Assembly: GCF_014158035.1 (NCBI RefSeq)
Contig: NZ_JACFXW010000001.1
Location: 2,046,001 to 2,110,000 of the forward strand
From: Rhizobium sp. G21
GTDB lineage: Bacteria; Pseudomonadota; Alphaproteobacteria; Rhizobiales; Rhizobiaceae
Length of the DNA stretch: 64,000 nucleotides
Direction of reading: 5' to 3'
In this document: in pieces, positions 1-9,526 of the stretch
How positions within the stretch are numbered: the stretch's first letter is position 1
Layout of the letters: every line of letters starts with the position of its first letter
The notes under the pieces: model-generated
The model's database searches: none
What the model saw: only the letters and a program-made list of their open reading frames with translations
What the model was told of the DNA's origin: nothing
Program-made: the position numbers and the translations under genes

Positions 1-408
1 AAGCCCTTCCATCTCCGGGAAGTGCTGGCGCGGATCCGCACCGTGCTGCGCCGGCGCGCGCCGCCGCGTCAGGAAGCGCCGGTCGAGGCCGATCAGGTGA
101 TCTTCGAAGGCTGGACGCTGGATCTGTCCCGGCGCTCGCTCACCCGCGCCGACGGGCAGATGGTGGATCTCACCACCGGCGAATTCGACATGCTCGCAGT
201 GATGGCGCGCAATGCCGGCCGCGTGCTGAGCCGGGACCGGCTGATGGACCTGACCCGGGGCCGCAACCTGGAGGCTTTCGACCGCACCATCGACGCCCAG
301 ATCGCCCGCTTGAGAAAGAAGATCGAAGACGATCCGGGCAATCCGCAGATCATCAAATCGGTTCGCGGAATAGGCTATGTCTTCACGTCGCGGCTGGAGC
401 CTTCCTGA
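1..408 (+). CDS. Response regulator, OmpR/PhoB family, C-terminal part (5' end outside window)
   Basis: The frame is open from base 1 and begins KPF, which in this family is the conserved lysine region closing the receiver domain, so only the linker and the DNA-binding domain are present. The winged-helix effector domain runs from about residue 30 to the end; the segment FDRTIDAQIARLRKKIED is the recognition-helix region and VRGIGYVF the C-terminal wing hairpin. The protein would bind DNA as a dimer under control of a cognate sensor kinase, which is not visible here. Family assignment is secure; the regulated pathway cannot be deduced from this fragment. Confidence 0.9.
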   Translation, partial: KPFHLREVLARIRTVLRRRAPPRQEAPVEADQVIFEGWTLDLSRRSLTRADGQMVDLTTGEFDMLAVMARNAGRVLSRDRLMDLTRGRNLEAFDRTIDAQIARLRKKIEDDPGNPQIIKSVRGIGYVFTSRLEPS

Positions 409-413
409 CGCGG

Positions 414-863
414 TCAGACAATGACATTGACGCAGAGACCGGCGAAGGTGATCGCGCCCTCGGCTTTTTCGGCGACGCGTCGCCACGCTTCGCCTCCCGG
501 CGACCAGATCCGCATCTGTCTGCAGTTCGAGACACGGGCGCGCTCGGACAATTTGCCGAGGAGGGCTGCGATCACGCCGTCCTCATCGGCGGCGCTGGCG
601 GTCAGGAACACCGGCGCATCGAGCGTGCGGCCGAAAAGCATGCTCTGGATGGCCTGCGACACGACGAGGCCCTTGACGACGCCGCGTTGATCCACGGCCA
701 CATGCACCTCGTCATGCAGGCCGGTGGCGCCGCGCCATTCGATGATTCGGCGCACGAAGACACGCCACTCCTCGGCGGCGATCCCGACGCCGCCGCCCTC
801 GACAAGCACCTGGCATGGGAGGATGTCGGCTTCCATGATGGGTCGAACTGAATAGGCTTCCAT
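414..863 (-). CDS. Conserved hypothetical protein, possibly GNAT-like
   Basis: A 149-residue soluble protein without signal peptide or membrane segment, convergent with the response regulator and separated from it by 5 bases. The N-terminus (VRPIMEADIL) resembles the first strand and helix of GNAT acetyltransferases, and the alternating hydrophobic strands in the middle would fit that fold. No clear acetyl-CoA loop (Q/RxxGxG/A) can be seen, so catalytic activity is doubtful. The codon pattern matches the backbone. It is a real gene by length and composition, but no function can be assigned. Confidence 0.6.
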   Translation of the reverse strand: MEAYSVRPIMEADILPCQVLVEGGGVGIAAEEWRVFVRRIIEWRGATGLHDEVHVAVDQRGVVKGLVVSQAIQSMLFGRTLDAPVFLTASAADEDGVIAALLGKLSERARVSNCRQMRIWSPGGEAWRRVAEKAEGAITFAGLCVNVIV

Positions 864-978
864 GCCTGCTCCCGAACATAGGCTGAAGACATCAACGGCC
901 GCAGACGATGCGCGACGTCACGGCATTTTGAGGCGCCATGACGCTTTCTTGTTTGATCAATCTCAAATACAGCAAAAA

Positions 979-2715
979 TCAGGCATGGAAAAAGGAGGAT
1001 TTCGGCACGGTCGTCAGGATGTCGGTCTGGCGGCGCGAGACGAGTTCGGGCAGATGCTCGGCCGCGACCGGACGGCCATAGAGGAATCCCTGGCCCACAG
1101 CGCATCCCATTTCGGTCAGCATATCGTGCTGTCCCGGCGTTTCTATGCCCTCGGCCACGCTTTCGAGGCCGAGATCGCGGGCGAGCGCGATCATGGATTT
1201 GGTGATCACGGCGTCGCTGTGGTTGCTCTGGATATTCTGGATGAAACTGCGATCCAGCTTGAGCGTCGTCAGCGGAAATTGCTGCAGCGAGCTGAGCGAG
1301 GCGTAACCGGTGCCGAAATCGTCGAAGGCGATTCGGACGCCGAGATCGGCCAGACAGCGCAGCGAGCGCAGGCCGCATTCGTCGTTGAGCAACGCGATGG
1401 TTTCGGTGACTTCGAGCTCGATCATCTCGGGGGCGAGATTGTTGACCGACAAGGCGTGCAACACGCGCCGCACCAGCGCGTCGGAACGATACTGGGCGGT
1501 GAAGAGGTTGACGCTGACCCGTTCGAGCGGCACGCCCTGGCGGCGCCACGCGGCGAGCTGGCCCGCCGCCTCGTCGAGAATCCACCAGCCGAGCGGCAGG
1601 GCGAAGCCGTTTTCCTCGACGTCGATCAGGAAGGACTTCGGCAGCAAAAGCCCCCGTTGCGGATCGCTCCAGCGCACGAGAGCCTCCACGGCATGCGCCT
1701 TGCCGGTGTCCATCGACACCTGCGGCTGATAATGCAGCAGGAATTCGCCGCGATCGAGCGCGCGCGCCAGATCCGCCTGGGTATTGCGGCCAGCGGCCGG
1801 CCGCACGAAGGACATCGTGTCGGACGGCGCAGCGAGGACCGAAGCGGGCTGAAGAAAGGCGATCATGCCGGCGCCGTCCGGGGCGGCCCAGGACTGAACG
1901 GATATTTCGACCGCCCGTTCGCCGCCGCCGCCGAGATTGGCGGTGCGGAACAGCGGCTTGCTGACATGGGAATCGCGCCCATGCGCGTAGACCGACATCA
2001 ATGTTTCGCAACCGGCGTTGAGCGGTCCCGGCGCAATCACCGTATCGAAGGCCAGTCCGCAGATCTCGGCCTGTTCGCGCCCGAGAAGTCCGGCGGCCGA
2101 GACATTGGCGTATTCGATGGCGCCGGCGGCGTTGACCGCCAGCATGGGCCGCGTCTCCGTCTCGAAACAATCCAGGGCGCTCGCGCGGCTCCAGGCGTCG
2201 CGCAAGGCGCAGATCCGGTCCATCGCCAAGGTCGCCAGAGCTCGGAGCGCGGCCTTTTGATGATCCGTGATGTCCGCGCGCGGCTTGGGGTCGAGCACGC
2301 AGAGCGCGCCGACGCGATGTCCTTCGGGGCTCACCAGAGGCGCGCCGGCGTAAAAGCGCATGCGCGGCTGGGCGTCGACGATCGGGCGATCGGCGAAACG
2401 AAGATCGGCGGCGCCGTCGGGAACGACCAGGACATCGTCGGAGAGAATGGTCGTCGCGCAGAACGATCCTCTGCGCGGCATGTCCTGCCGGCGCAGACCA
2501 TGCTGCACGATGAAAATCACACGATCGCGATCGACGAGCGTCAACGCGGCGACCGTGACATCGAACAAGGCCGCAAGCGCGGTGACGACGCCCTGGAGGG
2601 CGACATCGTCGCGAAGGCCGAGCGAGAGCAAGCCCCGGACGCCCTCGACCCGCTTCGCTTCGTCCTCGGCGCTCATCGGCGGCGTCATCTGCTGGAACTC
2701 AAGCAACTTGCCCAT
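979..2715 (-). CDS. Cyclic-di-GMP phosphodiesterase with GAF, PAS and EAL domains
   Basis: Hydrolyses c-di-GMP to pGpG. Order of domains: GAF (about 20-155; typical FCATTILSDDVLVVPD and FYAGAPLVSPEGHRVG segments), PAS (about 165-275), and EAL (about 300-550). All catalytic motifs of an active EAL domain are visible: EALVRW, SVNLF, EVTET, DDFGTGYASL, KLDRSFI, VAEGIET and GQGFLYGRP. There is no GGDEF domain and no membrane segment, so it is probably a soluble enzyme tuned by small-molecule or redox signals. A GTG at 2745 would add 10 residues but has no ribosome-binding sequence; the ATG at 2715 follows a purine-rich GGGTGGGAG stretch. A PilZ c-di-GMP receptor is also encoded in this window (17.4 kb). 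Confidence 0.9.
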   Translation of the reverse strand: MGKLLEFQQMTPPMSAEDEAKRVEGVRGLLSLGLRDDVALQGVVTALAALFDVTVAALTLVDRDRVIFIVQHGLRRQDMPRRGSFCATTILSDDVLVVPDGAADLRFADRPIVDAQPRMRFYAGAPLVSPEGHRVGALCVLDPKPRADITDHQKAALRALATLAMDRICALRDAWSRASALDCFETETRPMLAVNAAGAIEYANVSAAGLLGREQAEICGLAFDTVIAPGPLNAGCETLMSVYAHGRDSHVSKPLFRTANLGGGGERAVEISVQSWAAPDGAGMIAFLQPASVLAAPSDTMSFVRPAAGRNTQADLARALDRGEFLLHYQPQVSMDTGKAHAVEALVRWSDPQRGLLLPKSFLIDVEENGFALPLGWWILDEAAGQLAAWRRQGVPLERVSVNLFTAQYRSDALVRRVLHALSVNNLAPEMIELEVTETIALLNDECGLRSLRCLADLGVRIAFDDFGTGYASLSSLQQFPLTTLKLDRSFIQNIQSNHSDAVITKSMIALARDLGLESVAEGIETPGQHDMLTEMGCAVGQGFLYGRPVAAEHLPELVSRRQTDILTTVPKSSFFHA

Positions 2716-2787
2716 CACTCCCACCCAAATCGGATCATGTCTCACATAAGCATGCCGCCGGTCCCGGTCTTTGCTCTATGTCAATTT

Positions 2788-3834
2788 TCATAGCTCGAAA
2801 CGCTCGATGACCTGAATGCCCCTGTCGGCGAAGCGGTCCATCCCGACCAGCGCGGGGACGGCTTCGCTCAGCGACAGGCGGGCGCCGATCAGCGCCGAGG
2901 GATCGAGCCGGCCGGACAGGATCATTTCCAGCATATCCTCATAGCGCCAGGCTTGCATGCCATGGCTGCCGTAGATCTCCAGTTCATGCGAAATCACCTG
3001 CGCCATCGGGATCATCGGGAGGGCGTGATCGGCCAGCATCAGACCGACCTGGACGTGGCGGCCGCGACGACGGAGATTGGAAATCGAATTGAAGCAGGTC
3101 TGCGGATGGCCGAGCGCGTCGATCGAGACATGCGCGCCGCCTTGAGTCAGATCCTTCACGGCCGAGGGGATATCGTCGATCTCCCGGCTGTTCAGCGTCA
3201 CCGATGCGCCGAGGCGGCGGGCATAATCTAGCTTATCCTTGGCGATGTCGATGGCGACGACATTGGCGCCCATCGCCGCGCCGATCATGATGGCGGACAG
3301 GCCGACGCCGCCGCTGCCATGCACTGCCAGCCATTCGCCGCCCCGGATGCGGCCCTGATCGACCACGGCGCGGAAGGAGGTGGCGAAACGGCAGCCGAGG
3401 CTGGCGGCCGTGGCGAAATCGATGCGATCGTCGAGGCGAACCAGATTGCTCTCGGCGTAATCGATCGCCACATATTCGGCGAAGCATCCCCAATGGGTGA
3501 AGCCGGGCTGGAACTGCTCCTCGCAGACCTGCTGATTGCCGGACCGGCATTCCCGGCAACGGCCGCAGCCGGAGACGAAGGGAACGGTGACGCGGTCGCC
3601 GGGGCTGAAGGCCTTCACATCCGCGCCGACGGCGGCGACGACGCCGGCGAATTCGTGGCCGGGCACATGCGGCAGACGGATGTCCGGGTCATGGCCTTTC
3701 CAGCCGTGCCAGTCGCTGCGACAGAGGCCGGCGGCCTTGACGTCTATCACGACGCCCGATCGCGACGGGGCGGGATCGGCGACCGCCCGGATTTCGGGCG
3801 TCTCGCCGAAGCGTTCGTAATACATTGCGCGCAT
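2788..3834 (-). CDS. Zinc-dependent alcohol dehydrogenase, MDR superfamily
   Basis: 348 residues, the usual size of the family. The catalytic-zinc region [11 protein letters not shown] and PGHEFAGVV (GHE motif) is present, followed by the structural-zinc loop with four cysteines ([17 protein letters not shown]). The nucleotide-binding Rossmann motif is GSGGVGLSA near residue 172. It oxidises an alcohol or polyol with NAD(P)+; the substrate cannot be read from sequence. It stands alone, with the phosphodiesterase gene downstream on the same strand, and no pathway partners are adjacent. Confidence 0.85.
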   Translation of the reverse strand: MRAMYYERFGETPEIRAVADPAPSRSGVVIDVKAAGLCRSDWHGWKGHDPDIRLPHVPGHEFAGVVAAVGADVKAFSPGDRVTVPFVSGCGRCRECRSGNQQVCEEQFQPGFTHWGCFAEYVAIDYAESNLVRLDDRIDFATAASLGCRFATSFRAVVDQGRIRGGEWLAVHGSGGVGLSAIMIGAAMGANVVAIDIAKDKLDYARRLGASVTLNSREIDDIPSAVKDLTQGGAHVSIDALGHPQTCFNSISNLRRRGRHVQVGLMLADHALPMIPMAQVISHELEIYGSHGMQAWRYEDMLEMILSGRLDPSALIGARLSLSEAVPALVGMDRFADRGIQVIERFEL

Positions 3835-3985
3835 GCAGTTTCAAATCCTGGAACTTACGAAGCAGTCGTAACACAACGCCGCCGCATTCCAAAGTCTTTC
3901 GGACGACGAGAACGCGCCGCAGAAAGATACTGGGAACGCCAGGGCGTCTCGCGGGTTAGTTGGCGACAGATAAAAGGAGCGAGCG

Positions 3986-4159
3986 ATGCAGAATGAACGT
4001 GGATCAAACCGGGCATTATGGTTTTTTTTCGCCGCCGTGGTGGTGGTTGTCGTGCTGGTCGCACTGTTTTCGAGCAACGATCTCTTCCATTCGCAAAATG
4101 CGGCCCCGACGCAGCCCACCCCGCACGCAATCGACCAAAGCCCCGGCGACGCGACTTGA
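3986..4159 (+). CDS. Small single-pass membrane protein (57 aa)
   Basis: A short frame with a strong ribosome-binding sequence (AAGGAG at 3975-3980, about 6 bases before the ATG). The product has a charged N-terminus (MQNERGSNR), one strongly hydrophobic helix (LWFFFAAVVVVVVLVALF, residues 11-28) and a polar, proline-rich tail, so it should be an inner-membrane protein with an N-in topology. It is followed 10 bases later by another small frame. Similar tiny membrane proteins are common in rhizobia but no family is recognised. Confidence 0.55.
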   Translation: MQNERGSNRALWFFFAAVVVVVVLVALFSSNDLFHSQNAAPTQPTPHAIDQSPGDAT

Positions 4160-4169
4160 GGATGCGAAT

Positions 4170-4361
4170 ATGTTGTTGAAGATACGAGGATTTTTCAAGC
4201 AGTTCGCGGCCGAGATCGTCGGAAGCCAGCCTCTGCAGGAAGAGGGCCGGCGCGAGGTGATGACCGACCGGCTGGCTGAGCGCGGCATTCCGCCCGTCGA
4301 CAAACAAACCGAAGAGGTCGTTCATATCGAGCGATCGCCGGACGCCAGGACGGATCTCTGA
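4170..4361 (+). CDS. Small hypothetical protein (63 aa)
   Basis: Begins MLLKIRGFFKQF and ends ARTDL. The ATG at 4170 is preceded by GAGG at 4158-4161, which overlaps the stop of the small membrane-protein gene before it, suggesting translational coupling. The N-terminal 18 residues form a short amphipathic helix; the rest is charged and probably helical or disordered. No family is recognised. It is kept because of its position in a tight run of three same-strand small frames with backbone-like codon use. Confidence 0.42.
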   Translation: MLLKIRGFFKQFAAEIVGSQPLQEEGRREVMTDRLAERGIPPVDKQTEEVVHIERSPDARTDL

Positions 4362-4426
4362 CGGCGGCGAGCGCGGCGCAAGCTCGCTTTCGCAAGATGC
4401 CCCTTTCACGACCATGCGAGGGGCGC

Positions 4427-4687
4427 ATGCATTTCCAGATCATTCAGGGCGGGCTAGCCGGCCGACCGCAACAGACCTCTTCCCGAACCATCGTCGAAGA
4501 GGCGCGCCGGCGCATTTCGGCGCTCGGCTACGACGTCTACAGGGCGCGAATGCTGGCGACCGGCGAACCCATTCCTAAAACCATCGAACGGCTCAGGTTG
4601 CAGATCGAATTCGTCGCGCTGAAGCTGTCTGCGCTTTCCGCGCCGCCTCCGGATTTCACCGACGACGGCTATTGGCCGCAGCCCTGA
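4427..4687 (+). CDS. Small conserved hypothetical protein (86 aa)
   Basis: Starts MHFQIIQGG, with GAGGGG just upstream of the ATG; an ATG at 4397 would add 10 residues but lacks a good ribosome-binding site. The product is soluble and largely helical (TIVEEARRRISALGYDVYRARMLATGEPIPKT), with an acidic end. It is closed by a strong hairpin terminator and faces dctA. No domain is recognised; codon usage and the terminator support a real gene. Confidence 0.5.
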   Translation: MHFQIIQGGLAGRPQQTSSRTIVEEARRRISALGYDVYRARMLATGEPIPKTIERLRLQIEFVALKLSALSAPPPDFTDDGYWPQP

Positions 4688-4693
4688 ACAAGG

Positions 4694-4719
4694 AAGGCGG
4701 CCTCCGGGGAGACCGCCTT
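4694..4719. terminator. Hairpin terminator between convergent genes
   Basis: Two 12-base arms, AAGGCGGCCTCC and GGAGACCGCCTT, with a single mismatch and a 2-base centre, lie between the small protein gene (+) and dctA (-). There is no long T tract, as is usual in GC-rich alphaproteobacteria; it could serve both strands. Confidence 0.65.
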
Positions 4720-4747
4720 CGGCTGCCGCGTCTTGGGAGAGTTGAGA

Positions 4748-6085
4748 TCACTCGGCAGGAACGGGGCGCGCGTCGATGAAGTCATGCGCCGGCTGCGGGT
4801 TGCCAGCGAGGGCCGCGTTGAACGTCTCGACGTCGAGCTCGTTTTCCCAGCGCGCCACCACGACGGTGGCCACCGCATTGCCGATGAAGTTGGTGATCGC
4901 GCGGCATTCCGACATGAAGCGGTCGATGCCGAGGATCAGCGCCATGCCGGCCACCGGCACGGTCGGGACGACCGACAGCGTGGCGGCGAGCGTGATGAAG
5001 CCCGCGCCGGTGATGCCGGCCGCGCCCTTGGAGCTCAGCATCGCCACCAGCAGCAGCAACACCTGGTCGCCGAGCGACAGAGGCGTGTCGGTCGCCTGGG
5101 CGATGAACAGGGCGGCCAGCGTCATGTAGATGTTGGTGCCGTCGAGATTGAAGGAATAGCCCGTCGGAATGACCAGGCCCACGACCGAGCGCTTGCAGCC
5201 GGCGCGCTCCATCTTGTTCATCAGGCCCGGCAGCGCCGCTTCCGACGAGGATGTGCCGAGCACCAGCAACAGTTCTTCCTTGATGTAGCGCAGCAGCGCC
5301 AGGAGCGAGAAGCCGTTATAGCGGGCGACCGCGCCAAGGATCACCGCCACGAACAGGAAAGACGTGACGTAGAAAGTACCCATCAGCATCGCGAGATTGG
5401 CGATCGAGCCGATGCCGTATTTGCCGATGGTGAAGGCCATGGCGCCGAAGGCGCCGATCGGGGCCGCCTTCATCAGGATCGCCACCAGCTTGAACATCGG
5501 CGCCATGACGGCCTGCAGGAAATCGGTGACGGGCTTGGCCTTGTCGCCGACCATGGCGAGCGAAACGCCGAACAGGATGGAGAAGAACAGAACCTGCAGG
5601 ATGTCGCCTTCGGCGAAGGCGCCGACAATGGTCTTGGGAATGACGCCCATCAGGAAGCCGATAATCGTCTGGTCATGGGCCTTCTCCGTGTAATCATGCA
5701 CCGCCTTGGCGTCGAGCGAGGCTGGATCGATATGCATGCCCGAGCCCGGCTGGACGATATTGGAGACGATCAAGCCGACGATCAGCGCCAGCGTCGAAAA
5801 GGTCAGGAAGTAGATCATCGCCTTGCCCGCGACGCGTCCGACCTTCTTCAGATCCGACATGCCGGCGATTCCGGTGGCGACGGTCAGGAAGATCACCGGG
5901 GCGATGATCATCTTCACCAGCTTGATGAAGGCGTCGCCCAGCGGCTTCAGGCTGGCGCCGAGCTCCGGGTAGAAATGACCGAGCAGGATGCCGGCGGCGA
6001 TGGCCGCGAGAACCTGGACATAGAGTTGGCGATAGAACGGCCGCTTGGCGACCGGCTCTTCAGCCGATGCGAAAGATGCATGCAT
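4748..6085 (-). CDS. dctA: C4-dicarboxylate transport protein DctA
   Basis: Sodium/proton:dicarboxylate symporter (DAACS family, Glt-like fold) that imports succinate, malate and fumarate through the inner membrane. 445 residues with eight or so hydrophobic helices. Diagnostic segments are the serine-rich [18 protein letters not shown] loop, [17 protein letters not shown], and the re-entrant loop [13 protein letters not shown]. The ATG at 6085 ([11 protein letters not shown]) follows GGAGGA by 7 bases. A longer frame reaching 6214 is rejected, since the sigma-54 promoter lies inside that extension. Divergent from dctBD, which should activate it when dicarboxylates are sensed. Confidence 0.97.
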   Translation of the reverse strand: MHASFASAEEPVAKRPFYRQLYVQVLAAIAAGILLGHFYPELGASLKPLGDAFIKLVKMIIAPVIFLTVATGIAGMSDLKKVGRVAGKAMIYFLTFSTLALIVGLIVSNIVQPGSGMHIDPASLDAKAVHDYTEKAHDQTIIGFLMGVIPKTIVGAFAEGDILQVLFFSILFGVSLAMVGDKAKPVTDFLQAVMAPMFKLVAILMKAAPIGAFGAMAFTIGKYGIGSIANLAMLMGTFYVTSFLFVAVILGAVARYNGFSLLALLRYIKEELLLVLGTSSSEAALPGLMNKMERAGCKRSVVGLVIPTGYSFNLDGTNIYMTLAALFIAQATDTPLSLGDQVLLLLVAMLSSKGAAGITGAGFITLAATLSVVPTVPVAGMALILGIDRFMSECRAITNFIGNAVATVVVARWENELDVETFNAALAGNPQPAHDFIDARPVPAE

Positions 6086-6181
6086 GTGCGTATCCTCCAG
6101 CGCGCCCCAACCGCTTCGAGCGGCCTCCCGGGGCGGAGACGTTGACGGGTCGACGGCCTTCCGGGCGTCCGTCGGAGGTTT

Positions 6182-6197
6182 TGCAAGGGTCGTGCCA
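6182..6197 (-). promoter_or_regulatory. Sigma-54 (RpoN) promoter of dctA
   Basis: Read on the minus strand, TGGCACG-ACCC-TTGCA matches the -24/-12 consensus perfectly: GG and GC dinucleotides with the right spacing. It lies about 97 bases upstream of the dctA ATG. Confidence 0.93.
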
Positions 6198-6209
6198 TAC
6201 GGCGCATCC

Positions 6210-6321
6210 TTCATTACATCATTGTTTTATATAATTTATTTTTCCGTCTGCGTGTCAGGGTCGGCTTCGAAGTGTGAAAACTCGCACAGGCAAGGTTGAT
6301 TTTCGTGTGGATTTACGCACA
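6210..6321. promoter_or_regulatory. Paired DctD-type upstream sites and IHF-like A+T bend
   Basis: Two near-identical imperfect dyads, GTGTGAAAACTCGCAC (6272-6287) and GTGTGGATTTACGCAC (6305-6320), lie 33 bp apart, about three helical turns, on the far side of the sigma-54 promoter. Between them and the promoter is an AT-rich stretch (6218-6243) with an IHF-like match (ATCATTGTTTTA). The arrangement is that of a classical enhancer-dependent promoter; assignment of the dyads to DctD is inference. The second dyad ends 8 bases before the dctB start. Confidence 0.7.
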
Positions 6322-6329
6322 AATCGGCC

Positions 6330-8186
6330 ATGGCAGAGAAGGACCCGGACATCGATCGTCAGCCGCGGGCAGAGGCGCGCGCCGCCCGGCGGGCGCTGAG
6401 CCTGCTGGCCATAGCCGGCCTGATCGCGCTGATCGGCGCCATATATGCGGCCGGCGTCTATGGGCGGTTCACCGCGACCCAGGACTTGAAGCGCCAGGGA
6501 ATGACGGAAGCCAATCTGAAGGTGGCGTTGTTGCGGGCCGTGCTCGAACGTCCGCGCGCGCTGCCGCTGGTGCTCTCGCAGGATCGAGACATTTTGGACA
6601 TGCTCGTCGCGCCCGCCCCGCCCGCCATCGACCGGGTCAATCGCAAGCTCGAAAGCCTGGTGGGCGGCAGCCAGGTGTCGGTGATCTATGTCATCGCGCC
6701 ATCGGGACAGACGATCGCGTCGAGCAACTGGCGCCAGCCCGATTCCTTCGTCGGCAGCAATTACGCATTCCGCGATTACTTCCGCGAGGCGATGGCGACG
6801 GGCGTGGCCGAGCAATTCGCGCTCGGCAATGTGTCGCGACGACCGGGTCTCTATATTTCGCGTCGGGTCGACGGGGCGGGGCGGTCGCTCGGCGTGGTCG
6901 TGGTCAAGATGGAGTTCGACCGGCTGGAAGCCGACTGGCGCGACAGCGGCCGGCCGGCGCTGGTGGTCGACAATCGCGGCGTGGCGCTGATCACCACCGT
7001 CGCCGACTGGCGCTTCCACACCATGGCGCGCCTGCCGGAGAACCGCATCGCCGCCATTCGCGAAAGCCTGCAATTCGGCGACGCGCCGCTGACGCCCCTG
7101 CCCTTCCGCCAGGACGACGACGTCACCGGCGACGACGCCGAGATCCGCGTAGACTTGCCGGACGGGCGCCAAGGCTCGTTTCTCAGGCTGAGGGCGCAGG
7201 CTCCGACGACGCCCTGGGTGCTGGAATATCTGGTGTCGACCGATCCCGTGCCGGCTGCGGCGCGGCAGAATATGCTGGCCGCCTTCGCGCTGTTTGCGCC
7301 GCTGATCGCGCTGGCGGCCGTGGTTTTGGAACGCCGGCGCCGGATCGCGGCGCGGCTTGCGGCGGCGCAGGCGCAGCAAGCCGCGCTCGAGGCGCGGGTC
7401 GAAGCCCGCACCCGCGACTTGACCTTGGCGCGCGACCGGCTGGAGGCCGAGATCACCGGACATCGCGACACCGAAAAGCGGCTGCAGGTGGTGCAGCAGG
7501 ATCTGGTGGCCGCCAACCGGCTGGCGATCCTGGGACAGGTCGCGGCCGGCGTGGCGCATGAGATCAACCAGCCCGTCGCCACGATCCGCGCTTACGCGGA
7601 CAATGCCCGCGTCTTCCTCGACCGCGGCAATCTGGAGAAAGCCAACGGCAATATGGAGGCGATCGCCGGCCTGACCGAACGCATCGGCGCGATTACCGAG
7701 GATCTCAAGGCGCTGGCGCGCAAGGGGCGCGGGCCGGCAGAGGCGGTGAGCCTGAGCGAGGCGATGGAGGGCGCGCTGATGCTGCTGAAGAGCCGCTTTT
7801 CCCACCGGCTGGACGCGCTGACGCTGGAAAGGCCCGAGCCCGACATCCGCCTCAAGGTGGACCGCATACGGCTCGAACAGGTGCTGATCAACCTGATGCA
7901 GAATGCGCTCGAGGCGATCGAACATACGCCCGCGCCGCGCGTCGCCGTGCGGGCGGAAGATCGCGGCGAACGCGTCGCCGTCCTGGTGTCCGACAACGGG
8001 CCCGGCGTCGCGCCCGACATTCTCGAACAGCTGTTCACGCCCTTCAACACGTCGAAGCCGCGCGGACTGGGACTGGGACTGGTGATCTCCAAGGAGATCC
8101 TCGGTGATTATAGCGGCGAGATCTCCGTTCAGACTGGCCCGACGGGAAGCTGCTTCACCATATTGCTGCCGAAGGATCAGCCATGA
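6330..8186 (+). CDS. dctB: C4-dicarboxylate sensor histidine kinase DctB
   Basis: Membrane sensor that phosphorylates DctD. 618 residues: first transmembrane helix at 22-45; periplasmic double-Cache region to about 310; second helix at 315-334; a cytoplasmic coiled-coil linker rich in Ala, Glu and Arg (about 335-390); dimerisation/phosphoacceptor domain with the active histidine near residue 410 in [20 protein letters not shown]; and an HATPase domain with N box [16 protein letters not shown], and the glycine-rich GLGLGLVIS. Size and layout match rhizobial DctB. It overlaps dctD by 4 bases (ATGA), so the two are translationally coupled. Confidence 0.95.
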   Translation: MAEKDPDIDRQPRAEARAARRALSLLAIAGLIALIGAIYAAGVYGRFTATQDLKRQGMTEANLKVALLRAVLERPRALPLVLSQDRDILDMLVAPAPPAIDRVNRKLESLVGGSQVSVIYVIAPSGQTIASSNWRQPDSFVGSNYAFRDYFREAMATGVAEQFALGNVSRRPGLYISRRVDGAGRSLGVVVVKMEFDRLEADWRDSGRPALVVDNRGVALITTVADWRFHTMARLPENRIAAIRESLQFGDAPLTPLPFRQDDDVTGDDAEIRVDLPDGRQGSFLRLRAQAPTTPWVLEYLVSTDPVPAAARQNMLAAFALFAPLIALAAVVLERRRRIAARLAAAQAQQAALEARVEARTRDLTLARDRLEAEITGHRDTEKRLQVVQQDLVAANRLAILGQVAAGVAHEINQPVATIRAYADNARVFLDRGNLEKANGNMEAIAGLTERIGAITEDLKALARKGRGPAEAVSLSEAMEGALMLLKSRFSHRLDALTLERPEPDIRLKVDRIRLEQVLINLMQNALEAIEHTPAPRVAVRAEDRGERVAVLVSDNGPGVAPDILEQLFTPFNTSKPRGLGLGLVISKEILGDYSGEISVQTGPTGSCFTILLPKDQP

Positions 8187-9523
8187 CTGCGACCCGCTCC
8201 GTCATCCTCTGCGACGACGACGCCGATTTGCGCGCGGCGCTGACGCAGACGCTCGAACTGGCCGGTCTCGACATATCGGCTTTTGCAGCAGCCGCGCCGG
8301 CGCTCGCCGCGATCGGTCCCGATTTCGCCGGCGTGGTGGTCAGCGACATCCGCATGCCCGGCATGGACGGGTTGCAACTGCACGCCGCGATCAAGGCGCG
8401 CGATCCCGATCTGCCGGTGATCCTGATGACCGGGCATGGCGACATCCCGATGGCGGTGGCGGCGCTGCAGAACGGCGTCTACGATTTCATCGCCAAGCCT
8501 TTTGCGGCGGACAGGCTGGTGCAGAGCCTGATGCGGGCGCTGGAAAAACGGGCGCTCATTCTGGAAAATCGCGCGCTGCGACGCAGCCTCGACGACAGCG
8601 CCGACGACCTGCCGCTGATCGGCCAGACGCCGGCCATGGAGCGATTGCGCGGAACCATCCGCCAGATCGCCGACACCGATGTCGACGTGCTGGTGCGCGG
8701 CGAGACCGGCAGCGGCAAGGAAGTGGTGGCGAGCCTGCTGCATCGCTGGAGCAAGCGCCGGCGCGGCCAGTTTGTGGCGCTGAATTGCGGCGCGCTGCCG
8801 GACAGCGTGATCGAGAGCGAATTGTTCGGCCATGAGCCCGGCGCCTTCACCGGCGCGCAGAAGCGCCGCGTCGGGCGGATCGAATATTCGAGCGGCGGCA
8901 CGCTGTTTCTCGACGAAATCGAAAGCATGCCTTTGGCCACCCAGGTGAAGATGCTGCGCGTTCTGGAAATGCGGGAAATCTCGCCGCTCGGCGTCAACGA
9001 GGTCAGGCCGGTGGATCTGCGCGTGGTGGCGGCGGCGAAGGTGGATCTCGGCGATCCCGCCGCGCGCAGGGATTTTCGCGAGGATCTCTATTATCGGCTG
9101 AATGTGGTGACGTTGTCGATCCCGCCGCTGCGCGAACGCGCCGAGGACATTCCGCTGCTGTTTTCGCATTTCGTCGCCAAGGCGGCGGCTCGCTTCGGGC
9201 GGGAGACGCCGGAAGTCCCCGCCGGGCTGACGGCCGATCTCAAGACGCGTCCCTGGCCGGGCAATGTCCGCGAGCTTCATCACTTTGCGGAGCGCTTCGT
9301 GCTGGGGCTGGAGCCGGCGCAGCCCATGATCGTCGCAGCGCCGCCTCGGGAGGCGCGCAGCCTGCCGGAACGGCTGGAACGATTTGAGGCGGAGCAGTTG
9401 CGCCAGGCGCTCGCCGATCACGACGGCGATGTCCGGCGAACCATCGAGGCGCTCGGCATCCCCCGAAAGACCTTCTACGACAAGCTGACGCGGCACGGGA
9501 TCAACCGCGCCGACTATGCCTGA
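8183..9523 (+). CDS. dctD: C4-dicarboxylate transport response regulator DctD (sigma-54 activator)
   Basis: 446 residues. The receiver domain (about 5-120) has the acidic pair CDDDAD, phosphoacceptor Asp in [13 protein letters not shown], and the KPF lysine region. The AAA+ domain has Walker [10 protein letters not shown], the sigma-54 contact loop GAFTGA in [17 protein letters not shown], and Walker [10 protein letters not shown]. The C-terminal Fis-type helix-turn-helix ([17 protein letters not shown]) binds DNA. Phosphorylated DctD should activate the sigma-54 promoter of dctA located in the divergent intergenic region. Confidence 0.96.
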   Translation: MTATRSVILCDDDADLRAALTQTLELAGLDISAFAAAAPALAAIGPDFAGVVVSDIRMPGMDGLQLHAAIKARDPDLPVILMTGHGDIPMAVAALQNGVYDFIAKPFAADRLVQSLMRALEKRALILENRALRRSLDDSADDLPLIGQTPAMERLRGTIRQIADTDVDVLVRGETGSGKEVVASLLHRWSKRRRGQFVALNCGALPDSVIESELFGHEPGAFTGAQKRRVGRIEYSSGGTLFLDEIESMPLATQVKMLRVLEMREISPLGVNEVRPVDLRVVAAAKVDLGDPAARRDFREDLYYRLNVVTLSIPPLRERAEDIPLLFSHFVAKAAARFGRETPEVPAGLTADLKTRPWPGNVRELHHFAERFVLGLEPAQPMIVAAPPREARSLPERLERFEAEQLRQALADHDGDVRRTIEALGIPRKTFYDKLTRHGINRADYA

Positions 9524-9526
9524 ACT

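Noticed and set aside
862..2793. Long plus-strand frame antisense to the EAL phosphodiesterase
   Set aside because: Its protein is rich in Arg, Asp, Gly and His with no domain, the usual mirror of a GC-rich gene; the opposite strand encodes a complete GAF-PAS-EAL protein.
4733..6145. Plus-strand frame of 470 residues opposite dctA
   Set aside because: Histidine/arginine-rich shadow; dctA on the other strand is unmistakable.
6255..7925. Minus-strand 556-residue frame opposite dctB
   Set aside because: No recognisable domain and a shadow-like composition; dctB motifs are complete on the plus strand.
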